The notes below the pieces were generated by a model, which searched no databases, was not told where the DNA came from, and saw only the letters and a list, made by a program, of their open reading frames with translations. A stretch of DNA of 64,000 nucleotides from Phycobacter azelaicus. Its GTDB lineage: Bacteria > Pseudomonadota > Alphaproteobacteria > Rhodobacterales > Rhodobacteraceae. Positions 17,689-26,570 of the stretch are shown here, in pieces (position 1 is the first letter of the stretch; each line of letters opens with the position of its first letter). The stretch is taken from positions 1,954,001-2,018,000 of the forward strand of contig NZ_WKFH01000003.1 in NCBI RefSeq assembly GCF_014884385.1, in the 5' to 3' direction. The position numbers were made by a program, and so were the translations under genes.

Positions 17689-19659
17689 ATGACACAGATC
17701 ACCTCACTCCTTGTGGCGAACCGGGGCGAGATCGCCCTGCGTATCATGAAAACCGCCCGCGCCATGGGCATCACCTGCATTGCTGTTTACACCGATGCGG
17801 ACGCAGGCAGCCCGCATGTGGCTTTTGCCGACCGGGCCATCTGCATCGGCGCGGGGCCTGTCGGCGACAGCTATCTTTCGGCGGAAAAGCTGATCGCGGC
17901 GGCGCGGGAGGTCGGCGCGGATGCGGTACACCCTGGCTATGGCTTCCTGTCGGAAAGCGCTGAATTCGCAAGCGCCTGCACAGAGGCGGGCCTCATCTTC
18001 ATCGGCCCCGGCGCCGAGGCGATTGCCCTGATGGGCAACAAGGCCGCTGCCAAGCGGCGCATGATCGCGGCAGGGGTGCCTTGCGTTCCGGGCTATGAGG
18101 GCGAAGACCAGTCGGCGGATCTCTTGGCGGCGGAGGCGGCGCGCATCGGCTATCCGGTGATGATCAAGGCCGCCGCGGGGGGTGGCGGTCGTGGCATGCG
18201 CCTGGTGGAGCGGCCCGAGGATTTCACGGGAGCGCTGGGCCTTGCACAAAGCGAGGCCTTGTCGGCTTTTGGATCAGATGAGGTGATCCTCGAAAAAGCG
18301 GTGATCCGCCCCCGTCACGTGGAAATCCAGATCTTTGCCGACCAAGAGGGCAATGCCATCCATCTGGGCGAACGCGACTGTTCTGTCCAGCGCCGCCATC
18401 AAAAGGTGGTGGAGGAGGCGCCGAGCCCAGCTCTGGATGAGGACTTACGCGCCCGTATGGGTGCCGCCGCGGTCGAGGCCGCCCGTGCCATCGGCTATGT
18501 CGGCGCCGGGACGGTGGAGTTTCTGCTGGATGCGGAGGCTACCTTCTATTTCCTCGAGATGAACACCCGCTTGCAGGTGGAACACCCGGTCACCGAAATG
18601 GTCACCGGTCTGGATCTTGTGGCGTTGCAGATCCGTGTGGCCGAAGGTCAGCCTCTTGGGCTGGCGCAAGAGGGAGTGACTCTGACCGGCCACGCCATCG
18701 AGGTGCGCCTTTACGCCGAAGACCCCGCGCAGGATTTCCTGCCGCAGGCCGGGCGTATCGCCCAGTGGCAGGCGCCGAGTGGCGTGGGCATCCGCGTTGA
18801 TGCCGGGATTGTCAGCGGGCAGGAGATCTCTCCCTACTATGATCCGATGCTGGCCAAACTCATCGCCCATGGCGCAACGCGGGCCGAGGCGTTGGGGCGA
18901 TTGACCGCTGCACTGAAGGATCTGGCCCTTTTCGGTGTGTCCTGCAATCGCGATTTCCTGTTGCAGGTTCTCTCTCACCCGGAATTCTCCGCAGGACAGG
19001 CGACAACCGGCTTCATTGCCGATCACCTGCCTTCTGATCTGGCGGTGCCCGTGAGTACAAAGGAGATCGCCCTTGCGGCGGCTCTGATCTACCGCGCCGA
19101 CCAGGATGCAGCGGCCAAGGCCAGCGGCGTTGCGCCCGAGCTTTTGGGCTGGTCGGCACAAGGCGTTCTGCAAGCGCGGCTGAAGATCGCCACCGGGGAG
19201 GCGGAGCATGATCTGCGGCTGAGCGAAGCGGGCGATATGTTGACCGTCACTCACGGGGATTGGTCGCATCAGGTGACCGGGCAGGGTACGGATCTGCGCC
19301 TCGATGCCATCCGCGCCGATCTGCGGCATGTTGTGATGGAGGGCGAGCGGCTGTTCGTGGCCAGTGGCGGGCGCATATTCGAGGTCACGCGCCTGCGGGC
19401 GGGCGCCGGGTCAGCAGCCGGCGGCGCCGGTGGCCAGATCACCGCGCCCATGCATGGCGCGCTTTTGGAGGTCTGCATTGCGGTGGGCGACCGTGTTGAT
19501 GTGGGCACGCGTGTGGCGGTGCTCGAGGCAATGAAGATGCAGCATGAAATTCTGACTGGGGCTGCTGGCACGGTGACAGACGTGCCAGTCACTGCGGGCG
19601 CTCAGGTCAAGGCGGGCGACCTTCTGGCTTCTATTGACGTGGATGGAGGTGAAGCATGA
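17689..19659 (+). CDS. acyl-CoA carboxylase, biotin carboxylase + BCCP (alpha) subunit
   Basis: 656 aa: biotin carboxylase domain (LLVANRGEIALRIMKTARAM at the start, GGGGRGMRLV glycine loop, EMNTRLQVEHPVTE), a linker, and a C-terminal biotinyl domain with EAMKMQHEI whose Lys takes biotin. ATP-dependent carboxylation of biotin, then transfer to the acyl-CoA on the preceding subunit. Start at 17689 has a GGAGAG 5 nt upstream and the family N-terminus; the longer frame to 17608 lies inside the upstream gene. The stop overlaps the next start (ATGA at 19656). Confidence 0.94.
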   Translation: MTQITSLLVANRGEIALRIMKTARAMGITCIAVYTDADAGSPHVAFADRAICIGAGPVGDSYLSAEKLIAAAREVGADAVHPGYGFLSESAEFASACTEAGLIFIGPGAEAIALMGNKAAAKRRMIAAGVPCVPGYEGEDQSADLLAAEAARIGYPVMIKAAAGGGGRGMRLVERPEDFTGALGLAQSEALSAFGSDEVILEKAVIRPRHVEIQIFADQEGNAIHLGERDCSVQRRHQKVVEEAPSPALDEDLRARMGAAAVEAARAIGYVGAGTVEFLLDAEATFYFLEMNTRLQVEHPVTEMVTGLDLVALQIRVAEGQPLGLAQEGVTLTGHAIEVRLYAEDPAQDFLPQAGRIAQWQAPSGVGIRVDAGIVSGQEISPYYDPMLAKLIAHGATRAEALGRLTAALKDLALFGVSCNRDFLLQVLSHPEFSAGQATTGFIADHLPSDLAVPVSTKEIALAAALIYRADQDAAAKASGVAPELLGWSAQGVLQARLKIATGEAEHDLRLSEAGDMLTVTHGDWSHQVTGQGTDLRLDAIRADLRHVVMEGERLFVASGGRIFEVTRLRAGAGSAAGGAGGQITAPMHGALLEVCIAVGDRVDVGTRVAVLEAMKMQHEILTGAAGTVTDVPVTAGAQVKAGDLLASIDVDGGEA

Positions 19660-20798
19660 ACTCGGACCTGTGCAGACGGCTTGGCATCGAATTTCCGCTC
19701 TTTGCCTTCTCGCATTGCCGCGACGTGGTGGCCGCCGTCACCAATGCAGGCGGCCTGGGCGTCTTTGGCGCCGCGATGATGAGCCCCGAGCAGCTGGAAG
19801 AGGAACTGAGCTGGATCGACGATCATGTGGACGGGCGACCCTATGGCGTGGATCTTATCGTGCCCAACAAGTTCGAGGCCAAGGGGCAGGATATCCCGGC
19901 CGAGCAGATTCTCGCCATGGTGCCCGAGGGGCACAAGGATTTTGCCGCCTCCGTGTTGCGTGACAAGGGGCTTGATCCCGGCGATCTGGATGCGCGGCGG
20001 CAGGAGCTTCTGGTCTTTCGCGACAATATCAGCGCGACAGGCGCACGGCGCAGTCTGGAGGTGGCCTTTCGCCATCCCATCGCGCTGATCGCCAATGCGC
20101 TGGGCGTACCGCCTGCCGATATGCTGGAGATGGGCAAGGCCCATGGCGTTGCCGTGGCGGCGCTGGTTGGTACGGCACAGCACGCCCGTGCGCAGGTTGC
20201 TGCCGGGGTGGATATCATCGTCGCCGCTGGCGGAGAGGCCGGCGGGCACACCGGCGAGGTCGCGACCATGGTGCTGGTGCCCGAGGTGGTGCAGGCGGTT
20301 GAGGCGATGGGCGCCTCGGTGCCGGTTTTGGCAGCAGGCGGCATCGCCAGCGGCGCGCAGATGGCGGGGGCAATGGCCATGGGGGCGGCGGGGGCCTGGT
20401 GCGGCTCGGTCTGGCTGACGACGGCGGAGGCCGAGACAAACCCTGTGGTGAAGGAAAAGATGCTGGCGGCCAGCAGCGCCGACACGGTGCGGGCGCGCTC
20501 ACGCACGGGCAAGCCGTCGCGTCAGCTGGTCAGCGGCTGGACCGAAGCCTGGGAGGGCAAAGGCGCGCCGAAACCGCTGCCCATGCCCTTGCAGACGCTC
20601 GTTTCTGAGCCGGCACTGGCGCGGATCGATCAGTTGAGCCAGGCGGGGGATGTGGGCGCACAGGATCTGGCCACCTACTGGGTCGGGCAGGGCGTTGGCC
20701 TGATGACGCAGGCCATGTCGGCAGGGGCGGTGGTGCAGGCCTTCAAGGAGGATTTCCTGCGCGGCTATGAGCGGTTGCAGAACGCGCTGGAGGGGTGA
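19656..20798 (+). CDS. nitronate monooxygenase-family FMN oxidoreductase
   Basis: TIM-barrel flavoprotein of 380 aa (NMO / NPD family). Features: opening motif GIEFPLFAFSHCRDVVAAVTNAGGLG, AGGEAGGHTGEV with the active-site His, VLAAGGIASGAQMAGAMAMGAAG for FMN phosphate binding. True nitronate oxidation is not assured; many members are NAD(P)H:quinone or enoyl reductases. It is translationally coupled to a carboxylase, so an acyl-CoA or enone reduction within the AtuA-associated pathway is a reasonable inference. Last gene of the operon. Confidence 0.85.
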   Translation: MNSDLCRRLGIEFPLFAFSHCRDVVAAVTNAGGLGVFGAAMMSPEQLEEELSWIDDHVDGRPYGVDLIVPNKFEAKGQDIPAEQILAMVPEGHKDFAASVLRDKGLDPGDLDARRQELLVFRDNISATGARRSLEVAFRHPIALIANALGVPPADMLEMGKAHGVAVAALVGTAQHARAQVAAGVDIIVAAGGEAGGHTGEVATMVLVPEVVQAVEAMGASVPVLAAGGIASGAQMAGAMAMGAAGAWCGSVWLTTAEAETNPVVKEKMLAASSADTVRARSRTGKPSRQLVSGWTEAWEGKGAPKPLPMPLQTLVSEPALARIDQLSQAGDVGAQDLATYWVGQGVGLMTQAMSAGAVVQAFKEDFLRGYERLQNALEG

Positions 20799-20799
20799 T

Positions 20800-21324
20800 C
20801 TATCCTGCGTAGTGGAGCACGGTGTTGGGATAGCCGACCCCGTCGATCTCGAAGACGGTCTCACCCACGGTTTCAAAACCCTGCCGGTGATAAAACCCGA
20901 TGGCGGGTGTGTTTTCTGAATTGGTCGTGAGCCAGGGGGCGCCAAGGCCATTGGTGTCGCAATAGTCCAGCCCGGCCCGCAGCAAGCCTGCTCCGATGCC
21001 GTGTCCGTGATGGCGTGGCTGTACGTAGAGGGTGGAGATCTCTGTATCACGTTCGCCCACGGGAGAGGTGCGATTTTCCGTGACGCGGATATAGCCATCG
21101 ATCCCGACCCGGTTTTGCGAGACGATGAGGACTTCCCTGGGGTCCTGCAGCAGATCTTCAAAATGGCGTGTGGAGAAGGCGTCGAGGACGAATCTTGCAA
21201 AGGTCTCGTTCACCCCTTCGCGCAGGTAGGTGCCGGTCCAGACCTCGATCGAAAGGGCTGCGAGGGCCGCACAATCACCTTCGGTCGCTGGGCGAAGCTG
21301 CAGTGCGGATGCGTTTGACGTCAT
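20800..21324 (-). CDS. GNAT-family N-acetyltransferase
   Basis: Acetyltransferase of 174 aa, convergent with the preceding operon (1 bp between stops). The acetyl-CoA loop is QPRHHGHGIGAGLLRAGL (about residues 102-119) after the strand EISTLYV; NTPAIGFYHRQGFETVGE is the usual GNAT C-terminal signature. The substrate is not predictable. ATG 21322-21324 is taken as start because the homologous region begins at LQLRPATEGD; a longer open frame to 21609 would cross a dispersed repeat element. The SD is weak. Confidence 0.8.
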   Translation of the reverse strand: MTSNASALQLRPATEGDCAALAALSIEVWTGTYLREGVNETFARFVLDAFSTRHFEDLLQDPREVLIVSQNRVGIDGYIRVTENRTSPVGERDTEISTLYVQPRHHGHGIGAGLLRAGLDYCDTNGLGAPWLTTNSENTPAIGFYHRQGFETVGETVFEIDGVGYPNTVLHYAG

Positions 21325-21529
21325 CAGGGAGGCTTTCTTGGGCTCTGGGGGCTTGTGGCCGCGGTTAAAGCACGCGAAGGCCGAGCGTGAAAGGGAGGTG
21401 CGTGGAAATGCTCCGACGCATGCAGTGGGGCGGGAAAGCCCCGGGCAGCTGTCGGGTGTTTTGGGCTGGCGGTCGGTGGCGGCATCGATAGGGTGCCGCT
21501 GAAACGCAACGACAAACGCAAAGGGTGAA

Positions 21530-21601
21530 CTCCCGCCCGTCTCGGTCCATTTGCAAATGGACCTGCGCCAGTTGGGCCCGGCGCCGCGCATGGCGCGGCG
21601 C
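21530..21601 (-). repeat. dispersed three-stem element, copy 2
   Basis: Tail CTCCCGCC (21530-21537), stem B GGTCCATTTGCAAATGGACC (21544-21563, perfect), box GTTGGGCC (21571-21578), stem C GCGCCGCGC-atg-GCGCGGCGC (21581-21601). Unlike the other copies it does not follow a recognised stop codon: it sits in the divergent spacer between the GNAT and DUF2834 genes (21325-21705), where I see no gene. Confidence 0.8.
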
Positions 21602-21705
21602 TGCACCATGCCCTGATGGTGCGATGCCCAAGGTCACCAAGGGCCATCCCGGCCTTGCGGGTGGACCTGCGGTGCGGGAGGTCTTCCCTGAGAAGGAGAA
21701 TTGAC

Positions 21706-22023
21706 ATGCGCATGTTTTATGGCGGCGCTGCGGTGATCGGGACGGCGGTCCCTTGGTTGTTCTTTGGCAGTTTTTTTGCCGCAAACGGACTCGATATCCC
21801 GGCCTTTCTGGCGGGGCTGGTCGCGAACGGGGCAGCGGGTGGGTTTTCTGCCGATGTTCTGCTGTCGATCTGCGTCTTCTGGGTCTGGAGCTGGCGCGAT
21901 GCGAAAGAGTTGGGCCTTAACCGCTGGTGGTTGGTTCTGCCTGCCGGGTTCACGGTCGGTCTGTCTCTTGCCCTTCCGCTTTACCTTTGGATGCGGGAGG
22001 GACTGCGAAAGCAAGCCGTCTGA
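21706..22023 (+). CDS. small DUF2834-type membrane protein
   Basis: 105 aa with three hydrophobic helices: an N-terminal one (GTAVPWLFFGSFFAANG), a central one (VLLSICVFWVWSWRD) and a C-terminal one (WWLVLPAGFTVGLSLALPLYLW). Size and order fit the DUF2834 family of unknown function. The ATG at 21706 has AGAAGGAG 6 nt upstream, a strong SD. It precedes the GntR gene by 101 bp; a functional link is not shown. Confidence 0.75.
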   Translation: MRMFYGGAAVIGTAVPWLFFGSFFAANGLDIPAFLAGLVANGAAGGFSADVLLSICVFWVWSWRDAKELGLNRWWLVLPAGFTVGLSLALPLYLWMREGLRKQAV

Positions 22024-22124
22024 CCTCTGCTGAAACCCAGTGTGTCGCTGGCGCGGCGTTGCCTCTGGCGGAAGCGCATCCTATCCTGCGCGCCAAGCCA
22101 CAAAGGCAGGAGAATGTAACACCC

Positions 22125-22775
22125 ATGGCCGGGCAGAGCGAGCAGTTACTCAATGCGATCCTGAGCGATATAGACGCCGGTCGCCTCAACCCTGGTGACG
22201 TGTTGGACGAGGCCGGACTTGTCACTCGCCACGGTGTCTCGCGCACGCCGGTGCGGGAGGTGCTGATCCAGCTGGAAACCGCCGGGCTGATCCGCCGCCT
22301 GCCGCGCAAGGGGGCGGTTCTGTTCAAGCCGACGCTGGAAGAGTTCCTCGCCATCCTTGAGGTTCATGCCAAGCTGGAGGGGCAGGCCGCCGGCCTTGCC
22401 GCGCGCCGCATGACCAAGACCCAAGCCGAGGAACTGGAGCGGATCGTTGCCGCCTGCGAGGCGCACGCGGTCGAGAAAGGCGATGGTGACCCCGATGGCT
22501 ATTACCAGCTGAACCTGCGTTTTCACGAGGTGGTCGCGCTTGGCTCCGGTAATCCCTTCCTTGTGGAGATGATCAAGACCAATGCGCGCAAGCTGATGGC
22601 CTATTACCGTGCGCGCTACCGCTATCCGGGTTCCATCGCGCAATCGGCCAAGGATCATCGCAGGCTGGCCGGGCTGATCCTGGCCCATGACAGCGCAGCG
22701 GCCGAGGCAGAAATGGCCGCCCACGTGCAGTTCGATCAGGTGACGGTGATGGATCTTCTGGCGGCCTTGGGCTGA
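22125..22775 (+). CDS. GntR-family transcriptional regulator (FadR/FCD subfamily)
   Basis: 216 aa. An N-terminal winged helix has the typical GntR recognition segment LDEAGLVTRHGVSRTPVREVL (about residues 29-49) and wing LIRRLPRKGAVLF. A C-terminal all-helical FCD effector domain follows, with HEVVALGSGNPFLVEMI and a late metal/ligand His in DHRRLAGLILAHD. Its 3' end meets the amidotransferase gene tail to tail (3 bp). The divergent amidotransferase/P450 promoter region 0.7 kb away is a plausible target, given that such regulators usually control neighbouring catabolic genes. Confidence 0.88.
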   Translation: MAGQSEQLLNAILSDIDAGRLNPGDVLDEAGLVTRHGVSRTPVREVLIQLETAGLIRRLPRKGAVLFKPTLEEFLAILEVHAKLEGQAAGLAARRMTKTQAEELERIVAACEAHAVEKGDGDPDGYYQLNLRFHEVVALGSGNPFLVEMIKTNARKLMAYYRARYRYPGSIAQSAKDHRRLAGLILAHDSAAAEAEMAAHVQFDQVTVMDLLAALG

Positions 22776-22778
22776 CCC

Positions 22779-23486
22779 TCAGCGGATGCCCTGTTCAAAA
22801 AACCGCGCCAGCGCCTCGGCAAAGCGGGCCTGATCCGAGCGATCCGCAAGGCTCTCCATAGCCTGCGCATAGACCTCTTTCGGCAGCATCCCCTGCATCT
22901 CTTTGGTCAGTGCGGTGATGAAGTCATGGCTCATCTCGGGGTGATGCTGCGTCGTCCAGATGTGGCGTCCGATGGTGAAGCCCGCGATCATGCCGTTGCT
23001 GGTGGCGGTCTGAATGGCTCCCTTCGGCAGGGCACTCACGCACTCCTTATGAGAGCCATAAAGGCGCAGGGGGTCGGGCAACTCCCGCATCCATGCGGGC
23101 GTGCTCCGCAAGGCATTGAGCGTCAGCCCCTGCACCCAGCCACAAGGGTTGCTGTCAAGCGCGCCGCCAAGAGCAAGCGCCACGGCCTGATGACCGAAAC
23201 AGGCGCCAAACAGCGGCTGTTTGCGGGCGTGCATCTCGCGGATCAGCTCCATCAGCGGGGCAATCCAGGGCAGGTCATCGCGGACGGAGGCCGGGCTGCC
23301 GGTGATCATCGCGCCGTCAAAGGCAGCGATGTCCGACGGGAAATCCCCATCCTTTACCGAAAAGACCGAGACCTGCCAGGCGGGGCGGGCCATGTGCACC
23401 AGATCGGCGAATTTCTCCCCGTCCTTTGGGTGGCGCGCGGCAAAGTCGCTCTCGTCCGTGTTGGTCATCAGAATGGCCAAGTGCAT
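22779..23486 (-). CDS. class-I glutamine amidotransferase-like hydrolase (candidate gamma-glutamyl amide hydrolase)
   Basis: 235 aa, GATase-1 fold (COG0518-like). Catalytic Cys in LFGACFGHQAVALALGG, His-x-Glu in TTQHHPEMSHDF, so the triad is intact. No synthetase domain is fused, so it may hydrolyse free gamma-glutamyl amides, as PuuD and the aniline-pathway AtdA2/TdnT-type proteins are thought to do. It is divergent from the P450 gene across a 79-bp promoter region and pairs in context with the GS-like ligase. Start ATG 23484-23486 with GAGG upstream; the longer frame to 23648 overlaps the P450 gene and is rejected. Confidence 0.85.
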   Translation of the reverse strand: MHLAILMTNTDESDFAARHPKDGEKFADLVHMARPAWQVSVFSVKDGDFPSDIAAFDGAMITGSPASVRDDLPWIAPLMELIREMHARKQPLFGACFGHQAVALALGGALDSNPCGWVQGLTLNALRSTPAWMRELPDPLRLYGSHKECVSALPKGAIQTATSNGMIAGFTIGRHIWTTQHHPEMSHDFITALTKEMQGMLPKEVYAQAMESLADRSDQARFAEALARFFEQGIR

Positions 23487-23508
23487 GATTTGCCTCGTAA
23501 GATTTTCA

Positions 23509-23536
23509 TTTACATATTTATAGCGTCCAATAATAT
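23509..23536 (+). promoter_or_regulatory. candidate promoter of the P450-GS-ferredoxin operon
   Basis: TTTACA (23509-23514), 16-bp spacer, TAATAT (23531-23536), 30 bp before the P450 start. The 79-bp divergent region is notably AT-rich. No clear dyad was found for a regulator. Confidence 0.45.
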
Positions 23537-23565
23537 ACACAAAGCAACCATTCGGGAAGCCCCTC

Positions 23566-24825
23566 ATGACGATCTGGACACCGCAGGACGACGGCTTTGC
23601 CGATCTCAGCAGCCACGACACCTTTGCCAATGGCGCGCCGCACAACACCTTTGCCCGGCTGCGCCGCGAGGATCCCCTGCACTGGACCGATTACGCGGGT
23701 GGTGAAAACTACTGGTCGGTGACCCGCTACGAGGACATCACCGCGATGAACAAGAACACCGAGGTGTTCTCATCCGCGCGCGGGATCCGCATGGAGGATC
23801 AGTCCTACGAGGAATATCTGGCGCGCCGGACCTTTCAGGAGACCGACCCGCCGGAGCACTCCAAGGTGCGCATGAAGCTGATCAAGGCGTTTTCCAAGAC
23901 CACCATGGCGCAATATGAGGAAGACATTCGCAGCCTTTGTGCCGAGATCCTGGATCAGGCGTTGGCCAAGGGCAGCTTTGACGCCACCAAGGAAATCGCC
24001 CGTCAATTGCCGATGCGGATGCTCGGACGCGTCGTCGGCCTGCCCGAGGAGGATCTGCCCTGGCTGGTGGAAAAGGGCGATGCGTTGATCGCCAATACCG
24101 ACCCGGACTTCACCAAGCACGTCTTGGACAAGATGGACACGGATGAATTCCGCATGATGCCTTTCAACTCGCCTGCCGGGGCCGAGCTGTACGTCTATGC
24201 CAAGGAGTTGATGGAGGATAAGGCGAAGAAGGGCGACACCTCGGGTGTGCTGAACCTGATCCTGGAGCCGGCCAAGGATGGCTCGACCATCACCGAGACC
24301 GAATTTCGTAACTTTTTCTGCCTTCTGGTGGCGGCGGGCAATGATACCACGCGCTATTCCATCGCGGCCGGTATTCAGGCGATGTGCCATCAGCCTGAGC
24401 TTTTGGCGCAGATGCAGGCGGGCGGCACGGTGTGGGAGACTGCCGCGGATGAGATCATCCGCTGGGCGACGCCGGCGCTTTACTTCCGCCGCACTGCGAC
24501 CCGCGATGTTGAGATGCACGGCAAGACCATTCGCGCAGGGGACAAGGTGCTCTACTGGTTCATCTCGGCCAACCGCGACGAGAGCTATTTCGACGATCCT
24601 TTCCGCGTCAACCTGATGCGCAGCCCCAATCGTCATGTTTCTTTCGGGCAGTTCGGCCCGCATGTCTGCCTTGGCATGTGGCTGGCCCGGCTGGAGGTCA
24701 CCGTGTTGTTTCAGGAGCTTGCGAAGCGGATCAGCCATATCGAGGCGGCGGGGCCGCACAAATTTCTACGCTCCAACTTCGTCGGCGGCATCAAGGAATT
24801 GCCGGTAAGGGTCGAGGCGGCATAG
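23566..24825 (+). CDS. cytochrome P450 monooxygenase
   Basis: Soluble bacterial P450 of 419 aa, class I (needs a ferredoxin and reductase). I-helix oxygen-binding motif AAGNDTTR (256-263), ExxR (E296-R299), heme-thiolate loop FGQFGPHVCLG with C368. The extra residue before the loop glycine (F-G-x-x-G-x-H-x-C) and the C-terminal RLEVTV/GIKELPV segment resemble the CYP124/125/142 group, which hydroxylates alkyl termini of lipids and sterols, rather than CYP101. Followed by a GS-like ligase and a putidaredoxin-type ferredoxin in the same orientation, so its substrate may be an N-glutamylated amine. Confidence 0.93.
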   Translation: MTIWTPQDDGFADLSSHDTFANGAPHNTFARLRREDPLHWTDYAGGENYWSVTRYEDITAMNKNTEVFSSARGIRMEDQSYEEYLARRTFQETDPPEHSKVRMKLIKAFSKTTMAQYEEDIRSLCAEILDQALAKGSFDATKEIARQLPMRMLGRVVGLPEEDLPWLVEKGDALIANTDPDFTKHVLDKMDTDEFRMMPFNSPAGAELYVYAKELMEDKAKKGDTSGVLNLILEPAKDGSTITETEFRNFFCLLVAAGNDTTRYSIAAGIQAMCHQPELLAQMQAGGTVWETAADEIIRWATPALYFRRTATRDVEMHGKTIRAGDKVLYWFISANRDESYFDDPFRVNLMRSPNRHVSFGQFGPHVCLGMWLARLEVTVLFQELAKRISHIEAAGPHKFLRSNFVGGIKELPVRVEAA

Positions 24826-24933
24826 GCTGGGATCAATCGGACGCATGGGCCTAAGCCCGGGCAGCGCCACGGAATGCAGGGTACAGCGGCACGCCAAAGA
24901 TGCTGCGGCCCGTCCAACAGGAAAGGACTACCC

Positions 24934-26223
24934 ATGAAGACCCGCCTGCGCGCGATGTTCTGCGATCACCTCAGCATCATGCGGGGGAAATACCTCCCCA
25001 ACTCCAAGATCGGAGACGATGCCACGCGGTTCTGCCGCTCGGTCTTTGGCACCCATTACGATAAGGATCTCTTGGACGCGCCCGGATCCATGGTGAAACA
25101 GGGCCTGCCGGATATGGAGCTGAAATGGCTGCACGATGACATTCGCGACAGCTGGCATGCCTCCACCAAGGTGGTGCTGGGCGATCTTTACGACGATGAA
25201 GGGCAGCCGCTGTCCTTATGCCCCCGCGGCGCGCTGAAACGGGCGGTGGCGGCCTGGGCCGCCAAGGGCCTGCAACCCAAGGTGGGGATCGAGCTGGAAG
25301 CTTTTGCCCTGCAAGCGGACGAGAACGGCCGACTGATCCCCTACGATGCGCCCGGCGGTGTGGTCTATGGCACCGGTCCCTTTGCCGATCCCTTGCGTTT
25401 CAACGACCGGATCTGGGCGATGGCGGATGAGATGGGCTTTAGCCTTGATATGATCACCGCCGAATTCGACAGCCCGCAGTTCGAATACACGCTGACCTTC
25501 GACGATGCGGTGAAGGCGGTGGACGATATCGTGCTCTTCCGTCTGATGGCGCGGGAGATCGCGCTGGAATACGGCATTGTGCTCACCTTCATGCCCAAAC
25601 CCATCGCAGAGGCGGGCGGGTCCGGCATGCATATCAACTATTCCTTCGTGGATGAGGCGGGCGGCAATGCGCTGTCCTCTGGTCCGCGCGGCGGGCCTGA
25701 TCACATGAACGATCTGGCGCGCGGCTGCCTTGCGGGGGTGCTGCACCACCACAAGGGGCTGGCCGGGCTGATCGCGCCCACCGCCAACAGCTATATGCGG
25801 CTGCAACCCGGCAGCCTGTCCGGCTACTGGCAGAACTGGGGTGGCGATCATCGCAATGTGACCACGCGGATCAGCTCCGAAGGCGGTGCCAAGGCGCGGC
25901 TGGAGCACCGGATGGCGGATGCTTCTGCCAATCCTTACACGGCGGTGGCGGCGGTCTTGCAGGCGTCGCTGCTGGGCGTTGAAAAGGGATATACCCTGCC
26001 GCCGATGGAAACCGGCGACGGCTTTGACCGGACCGACGCGCGAGAAGGCACCGCGATCGATTTGAAAGGCGCGGTTGCGGATCTTGAGCGGGACACGGTG
26101 CTGGCCGAGGCCGTCGGGGCCGAGCTGGTCGCCAATCACGTTTTCATGAAGCGCAAGGAAGTGCGCAAGACCCGCGATCTGGAAGGCGACGGGATGCGCG
26201 ATTTCTATGTGCACTTTGTTTGA
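24934..26223 (+). CDS. glutamine synthetase-family gamma-glutamylamide ligase
   Basis: GS-fold ligase of 429 aa, most like PuuA/IpuC/GlnT-type enzymes rather than housekeeping GlnA. Catalytic elements are kept: metal Glu pair in GIELEAFAL, ITAEFDSPQFEYTL (Glu 212/220 positions), GSGMHINYSF with the nucleotide His, NSYMRLQPGS (Arg 321 position), WGGDHRNVTTR and LEHRMADASANPY. GDHR replaces the GDNR of many GS, suggesting a different amine site. Likely reaction: ATP + glutamate + amine to gamma-glutamylamide. ATG 24934 with AGGA upstream. Lies between the P450 and its ferredoxin in one operon. Confidence 0.88.
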   Translation: MKTRLRAMFCDHLSIMRGKYLPNSKIGDDATRFCRSVFGTHYDKDLLDAPGSMVKQGLPDMELKWLHDDIRDSWHASTKVVLGDLYDDEGQPLSLCPRGALKRAVAAWAAKGLQPKVGIELEAFALQADENGRLIPYDAPGGVVYGTGPFADPLRFNDRIWAMADEMGFSLDMITAEFDSPQFEYTLTFDDAVKAVDDIVLFRLMAREIALEYGIVLTFMPKPIAEAGGSGMHINYSFVDEAGGNALSSGPRGGPDHMNDLARGCLAGVLHHHKGLAGLIAPTANSYMRLQPGSLSGYWQNWGGDHRNVTTRISSEGGAKARLEHRMADASANPYTAVAAVLQASLLGVEKGYTLPPMETGDGFDRTDAREGTAIDLKGAVADLERDTVLAEAVGAELVANHVFMKRKEVRKTRDLEGDGMRDFYVHFV

Positions 26224-26258
26224 GTTATTGAGCGTCTGCCGGTGAAGGAGTGTAAGGC

Positions 26259-26570
26259 ATGAAAGTAATCTGGAAATTGCCAGACGGGCGTGAGATCACC
26301 GGCACCGCCGAGACAGGCCAGTCCCTGATGGAAGCTGCCCTGGCCCATGACGTTCCGGGTGTAATCGGAGAATGTGGCGGCACGCTCAGCTGTGCAACCT
26401 GCCATGTCCACGTGGGGCCAGACTGGGCTGAAGCCTGTGGTGCTGCCGGTGATTTCGAGGATGCGATGTTGGATATGGCTGATACCCGCAGCGAGGCGTC
26501 GCGGCTTAGCTGTCAGATTGAGGCATCTGATGCGCTTGACGGATTGGTGCTCATCGTTCCAGAGGTCTAA
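26259..26570 (+). CDS. [2Fe-2S] ferredoxin, putidaredoxin/adrenodoxin type
   Basis: 103 aa electron carrier. Cluster cysteines C39, C45, C48 (GECGGTLSCATCHV) and C84 (RLSCQIE) give the C-x5-C-x2-C-x35-C spacing of P450-reducing ferredoxins. MLDMADTRSEASRLSC is the standard region contacting the reductase and P450. Starts 35 bp after the GS-like gene with GAAGGAG upstream. No ferredoxin reductase gene is in the window, so one must be supplied from elsewhere. Confidence 0.93.
   Translation: MKVIWKLPDGREITGTAETGQSLMEAALAHDVPGVIGECGGTLSCATCHVHVGPDWAEACGAAGDFEDAMLDMADTRSEASRLSCQIEASDALDGLVLIVPEV

Noticed and set aside
14607-17780. 1057-codon open frame on the minus strand
   Set aside because: Exactly antisense to the AtuA and carboxyltransferase genes; high-GC codon bias leaves the opposite frame free of stops. 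The translation is rich in Arg/His/Gly with no recognisable domain.
24613-24690. Apparent one-residue insertion in the P450 haem loop
   Set aside because: The F-G-x-x-G-x-H-x-C spacing is normal in the CYP124/125/142 group, so it is a subfamily mark and not a defect.
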